22,766 nt of DNA from a virus: the IMG/VR virus record IMGVR_UViG_3300005747_000101, positions 1-22,766 of that record; one strand, 5' to 3'. Below, in pieces: positions 20,660 to 22,766 of this stretch (the stretch's first letter is position 1; each line of letters opens with the position of its first letter). The translations under genes were made by a program, and so were the position numbers. The notes under the pieces are model-generated. The model searched no databases and was not told where the DNA came from. It saw only the letters and a program-made list of their open reading frames with translations.

Positions 20660-22585
20660 TTATACGTCAGTGACTCTTGTTTGTCTTGAAGTGTCAGCAT
20701 AGATTGTATCTACTTGAGATGAATCCAATGCAATTCCCTGAACTAGTTGTATGGAGTCTAAGAATGCTCCTGCAAGCTCTGGTCCATCTCCGGCGATTTC
20801 TTCCAAGGCGCCAAATGGAAAATCAGCAGTATTATTTTTTACAAAAATCCTTTCGTCGCTATTTCCCTGTATGATGAATGGATCACTTCCACCATCGTAA
20901 TAAAGTGTTAGTTTGTGGTAAATTATGTCGCTGGAACTAAAGCTTCCGTCTGTCAATGGCGTAGTGCCATCTGTTTCAAAAGCTTCATATGTTAAACAGT
21001 AATGGTGCCAAGTGTTAGTTGGATCCGTTATTGTTTTTTTAACTGCCAAACCAACTGGATTGAACACCTCTATTCTTGTGGATGAATTAGTAATCCTAAT
21101 GCCAAAGCCGCTTCTTGGGTTATTTGGCCCAACTCTACCGCACACTCTACGCTCGTCAGTTGTGGCTGATGCCGATCTGTACCAAAAAGATAATGTAAAT
21201 TTAGACACGGTAGGGTGGGTTCCATCAAATGTAATAAAATCAGATGGTTGAATTGTTGGAACTTGAGGATAACGACGCTCAGTTCTTACATAGATGTTTC
21301 CATCACCATCGTGATCAGTAATATTTACGCGGGTCTTTGAATTATTTACATCAAAGAAGGTTTGAGACTCTTCTATGAATTCTGCCACAACAGAAGATAT
21401 TACAACATGTCTAGTGACTGTTGACGTATTACTAGCAGCGTCTGTTGATGTGTAAGTAATTGTGTAATCACCTTCTGCTGAGCTATTATCGATGACTGTT
21501 GCAAAGTTACTTGTAACAGGAGAGCCATCATCTGTCGTAGCTCCGGGGTCGTTTCCTTCAACGTTGCCCAGTGTTAGTGTCAATGGATTTGTCCCTGTGA
21601 GTGTTATAACGGGCGCTACTGTATCTTCAACTCTGATTGTAGCTTCTGTTGTTGTGGTATTCCCGTCGCTATCAGTTGCTGAATAAGTCGCGGTAAATAC
21701 CTCTCCATGAACGCCTGTGTAGTTGTTGAGAACTACTGTTGGAGTAATATTTCCATCTTGCTGGTCAGTGGCTATGACTCCATTGAGAGCTTGTGTTTTC
21801 GCATCTTCTTGCGAGGTCCCAGCTTCTATAACCAAGTCTGTCGGTATTCCTGAGAAGACTGGTCCAATTTCAGAATCAGTTGGTATGGTAGTTTCTGTGG
21901 CATCTCGGAAGCTAGTGGGATCAAACGGGTCTGTTCCGCCTTCTGCCTCTTCTCTGTCCTTGAATCCATCACCATCGCTGTCAGCATTTTCGCTTGTGTA
22001 ATCACCGGGATTCAGAGGATCAGTGTCTAAAGCAATCTCAACACCATCGTTGACGCCATCACCATCGGTGTCTTCATTTGTTGGGTCGGTGCCATAAATA
22101 TTTATCTCATCTGCATCAGTCAGACCGTCGCCATCACTGTCAACACTGTTCTCCCCATCAATAAAGATTTGACTTTGTACGACATTTGCTTGCGGACCAA
22201 CGAGCCATCCCCATGAGAACCAGTCGTTACCTTCCGATAAAAAGCTCAAAGTAGAACCAGCGGACAAATTAGGGTTCATAGAAATTGTTCTGATGTTGCT
22301 ATCTCCCGGGACAACCCTTAAAGTTCCGCCCGTGTTTCTAATGGTCAAAGATTTAAAGAAGCCATCACTTCCACATGCGACTTTAAGATTACCAGTCAAA
22401 TCACTAGTCTTGATGATATCGTAAGTATATGTATTGATGGTTGTGGGCAATACAACCTTGGACTCTCCTCCTCCTGAAGAAAAGAAATATTCGCCAAGTA
22501 TAGTGTTTGTGGTTATTCTTTGGTCACCAGAGGTTTCTCTAATTTTCTTGCGGAATGATTTTACTGTTGCTTTACCTGTTTTCAT
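20660..22585 (-). CDS. Modular surface adhesin-like protein with TSP3, Ig-like and LamG domains
   Basis: The 641-aa protein is a chain of four modules. Residues about 30-132 form a beta-rich phage module ending SEGNDWFSWGW. Residues 149-226 carry three Ca-binding thrombospondin type 3 repeats: DSDGDGLTDADE (149-160), DTDGDGVNDGVE (172-183), DSDGDGFKDREE (202-213). Two Ig-like domains of the HYR/DUF5011 type follow at about 243-322 and 323-397, the first ending EATIRVEDTVAPVITL. After a further Ca-loop-like DHDGDG (425-430), residues about 448-641 form a LamG/concanavalin-like domain (FTLSFWYRSAS, WHHYCLTYE, LDSIQLVQGIALD). It would be a virion surface fibre binding glycans or host surface. 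No signal peptide or anchor is present, which supports virion rather than host-surface location. Confidence 0.85.
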   Translation of the reverse strand: MKTGKATVKSFRKKIRETSGDQRITTNTILGEYFFSSGGGESKVVLPTTINTYTYDIIKTSDLTGNLKVACGSDGFFKSLTIRNTGGTLRVVPGDSNIRTISMNPNLSAGSTLSFLSEGNDWFSWGWLVGPQANVVQSQIFIDGENSVDSDGDGLTDADEINIYGTDPTNEDTDGDGVNDGVEIALDTDPLNPGDYTSENADSDGDGFKDREEAEGGTDPFDPTSFRDATETTIPTDSEIGPVFSGIPTDLVIEAGTSQEDAKTQALNGVIATDQQDGNITPTVVLNNYTGVHGEVFTATYSATDSDGNTTTTEATIRVEDTVAPVITLTGTNPLTLTLGNVEGNDPGATTDDGSPVTSNFATVIDNSSAEGDYTITYTSTDAASNTSTVTRHVVISSVVAEFIEESQTFFDVNNSKTRVNITDHDGDGNIYVRTERRYPQVPTIQPSDFITFDGTHPTVSKFTLSFWYRSASATTDERRVCGRVGPNNPRSGFGIRITNSSTRIEVFNPVGLAVKKTITDPTNTWHHYCLTYEAFETDGTTPLTDGSFSSSDIIYHKLTLYYDGGSDPFIIQGNSDERIFVKNNTADFPFGALEEIAGDGPELAGAFLDSIQLVQGIALDSSQVDTIYADTSRQTRVTDV

Positions 22586-22611
22586 GCTGAAGCTCCTTGT
22601 TTATTCTCATG

Positions 22612-22619
22612 TAAATAGT
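22612..22619 (-). promoter_or_regulatory. Candidate late promoter element ACTATTTA before the 641-aa gene
   Basis: Minus strand TTGAACTATTTACATG, 27 bases before the ATG and just after the capsid-gene terminator. Confidence 0.5.
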
Positions 22620-22638
22620 TCAACAAAAGCTTAAAAAA

Positions 22639-22667
22639 CAAAAAACCTCAACTCCGAAGAGCTGAGG
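22639..22667 (-). terminator. Strong intrinsic terminator after the capsid gene
   Basis: Minus strand CCTCAGCTC and GAGTTGAGG pair over nine bases (one G-U) around a TTCG tetraloop, followed by TTTTTTGTTTTTT. It separates the probable major capsid gene from the 641-aa gene. Confidence 0.93.
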
Positions 22668-22692
22668 CTAAATGTCTTAGTGTTAGCTAAGA

Positions 22693-22766
22693 TTATACTT
22701 CGTCGTTTCCAAGAAGACCACGAACGATAACCAAACCGTACATATCAGGACGTACCATTTTCTTAC
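22693..22766 (-). CDS. C-terminal end of probable major capsid protein (partial)
   Basis: The last 24 codons of a gene that starts beyond the window. The visible end reads KKMVRPDMYGLVIVRGLL and then GNDEV, followed by a stop and, about 26 bases later, the strong terminator. A hydrophobic closing strand of the form YGLVIVRGL at the end of the gene before the neck block suggests a gp23-type major capsid protein, as does high-level termination after it. Only 24 residues are visible, so the identity is inferred mainly from position. Confidence 0.55.
   Translation of the reverse strand, partial: KKMVRPDMYGLVIVRGLLGNDEV

Noticed and set aside
20657-20664. TATAAATA identical to the T4 late promoter box.
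   Set aside because: It occurs before only one gene and overlaps a stop codon; the ACTATTTA word recurs at four sites and is the better late-promoter candidate, so I list this only as an alternative.
1-22766. CRISPR arrays, insertion sequences, integrase or attachment sites.
   Set aside because: No regularly spaced direct repeats, transposase or integrase motifs were seen on either strand.

Overview
The window is a piece of a tailed-phage genome of the contractile-tail (myovirus) type, most likely a distant T4 relative ('far-T4' style). All confident genes read on the minus strand, so gene order runs from high to low coordinates. Promoters close to the sigma70 consensus and strong AGGAGG-type Shine-Dalgarno sites before most genes suggest a host with ordinary bacterial sigma70 and SD usage, for example a proteobacterium. 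They argue against Bacteroidetes. The host itself cannot be named from this sequence.

Layout from high to low coordinates. (1) 22.77-19.86 kb, head-side genes: the last 24 codons of a probable major capsid protein, a strong terminator, a 641-aa modular surface protein (N-terminal beta domain, Ca-binding thrombospondin type 3 repeats, two Ig-like domains, a LamG-like lectin domain), a 131-aa beta-rich protein resembling its N-terminal domain, a lysine/glutamate-rich basic-tailed protein, then a second terminator. (2) 19.83-17.31 kb, neck and tail completion: gp13-, gp14- and gp15-like proteins. (3) 17.25-4.21 kb, tail: sheath, two tail-tube paralogues, a gp26-like zinc-ribbon protein overlapping a 75-aa protein (candidate frameshift), tape measure, tube-initiator/baseplate protein, LysM (gp53-like) protein, a very large hub protein, and a 383-aa protein with an extremely AT-rich in-frame segment. 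The last three genes are joined by ATGA overlaps. (4) 4.21-1.27 kb, replication/early operon behind a near-consensus promoter: a short family A DNA polymerase lacking an exonuclease domain, two small SH3/KOW-like proteins, a tubulin/FtsZ-like GTPase, and three more small proteins, nearly all overlapping. (5) 1.27-0.19 kb: four small genes (64-aa helical protein, 25-aa membrane peptide, thioredoxin, SH3-like protein), each with its own near-perfect promoter whose -35 box sits on or next to the stop codon of the preceding gene. (6) 140-1: tRNA-Arg(UCU) with an enlarged variable arm and the 5' part of a tRNA with anticodon CAU.

Two promoter classes are visible. The early region has five copies of TTGACA, a 17-base spacer, and TGn plus a TATAAT-like box. 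Four of the structural transcription blocks begin with a shared ACTATTTA element 20-34 bases before the start codon, a candidate late promoter. The most interesting content is the polymerase-tubulin-KOW operon, the array of single-gene promoters, the possible +1/-2 frameshift at the gp26/75-aa junction, and several genes too short for normal ORF calling (25 aa, 58 aa, 63 aa).
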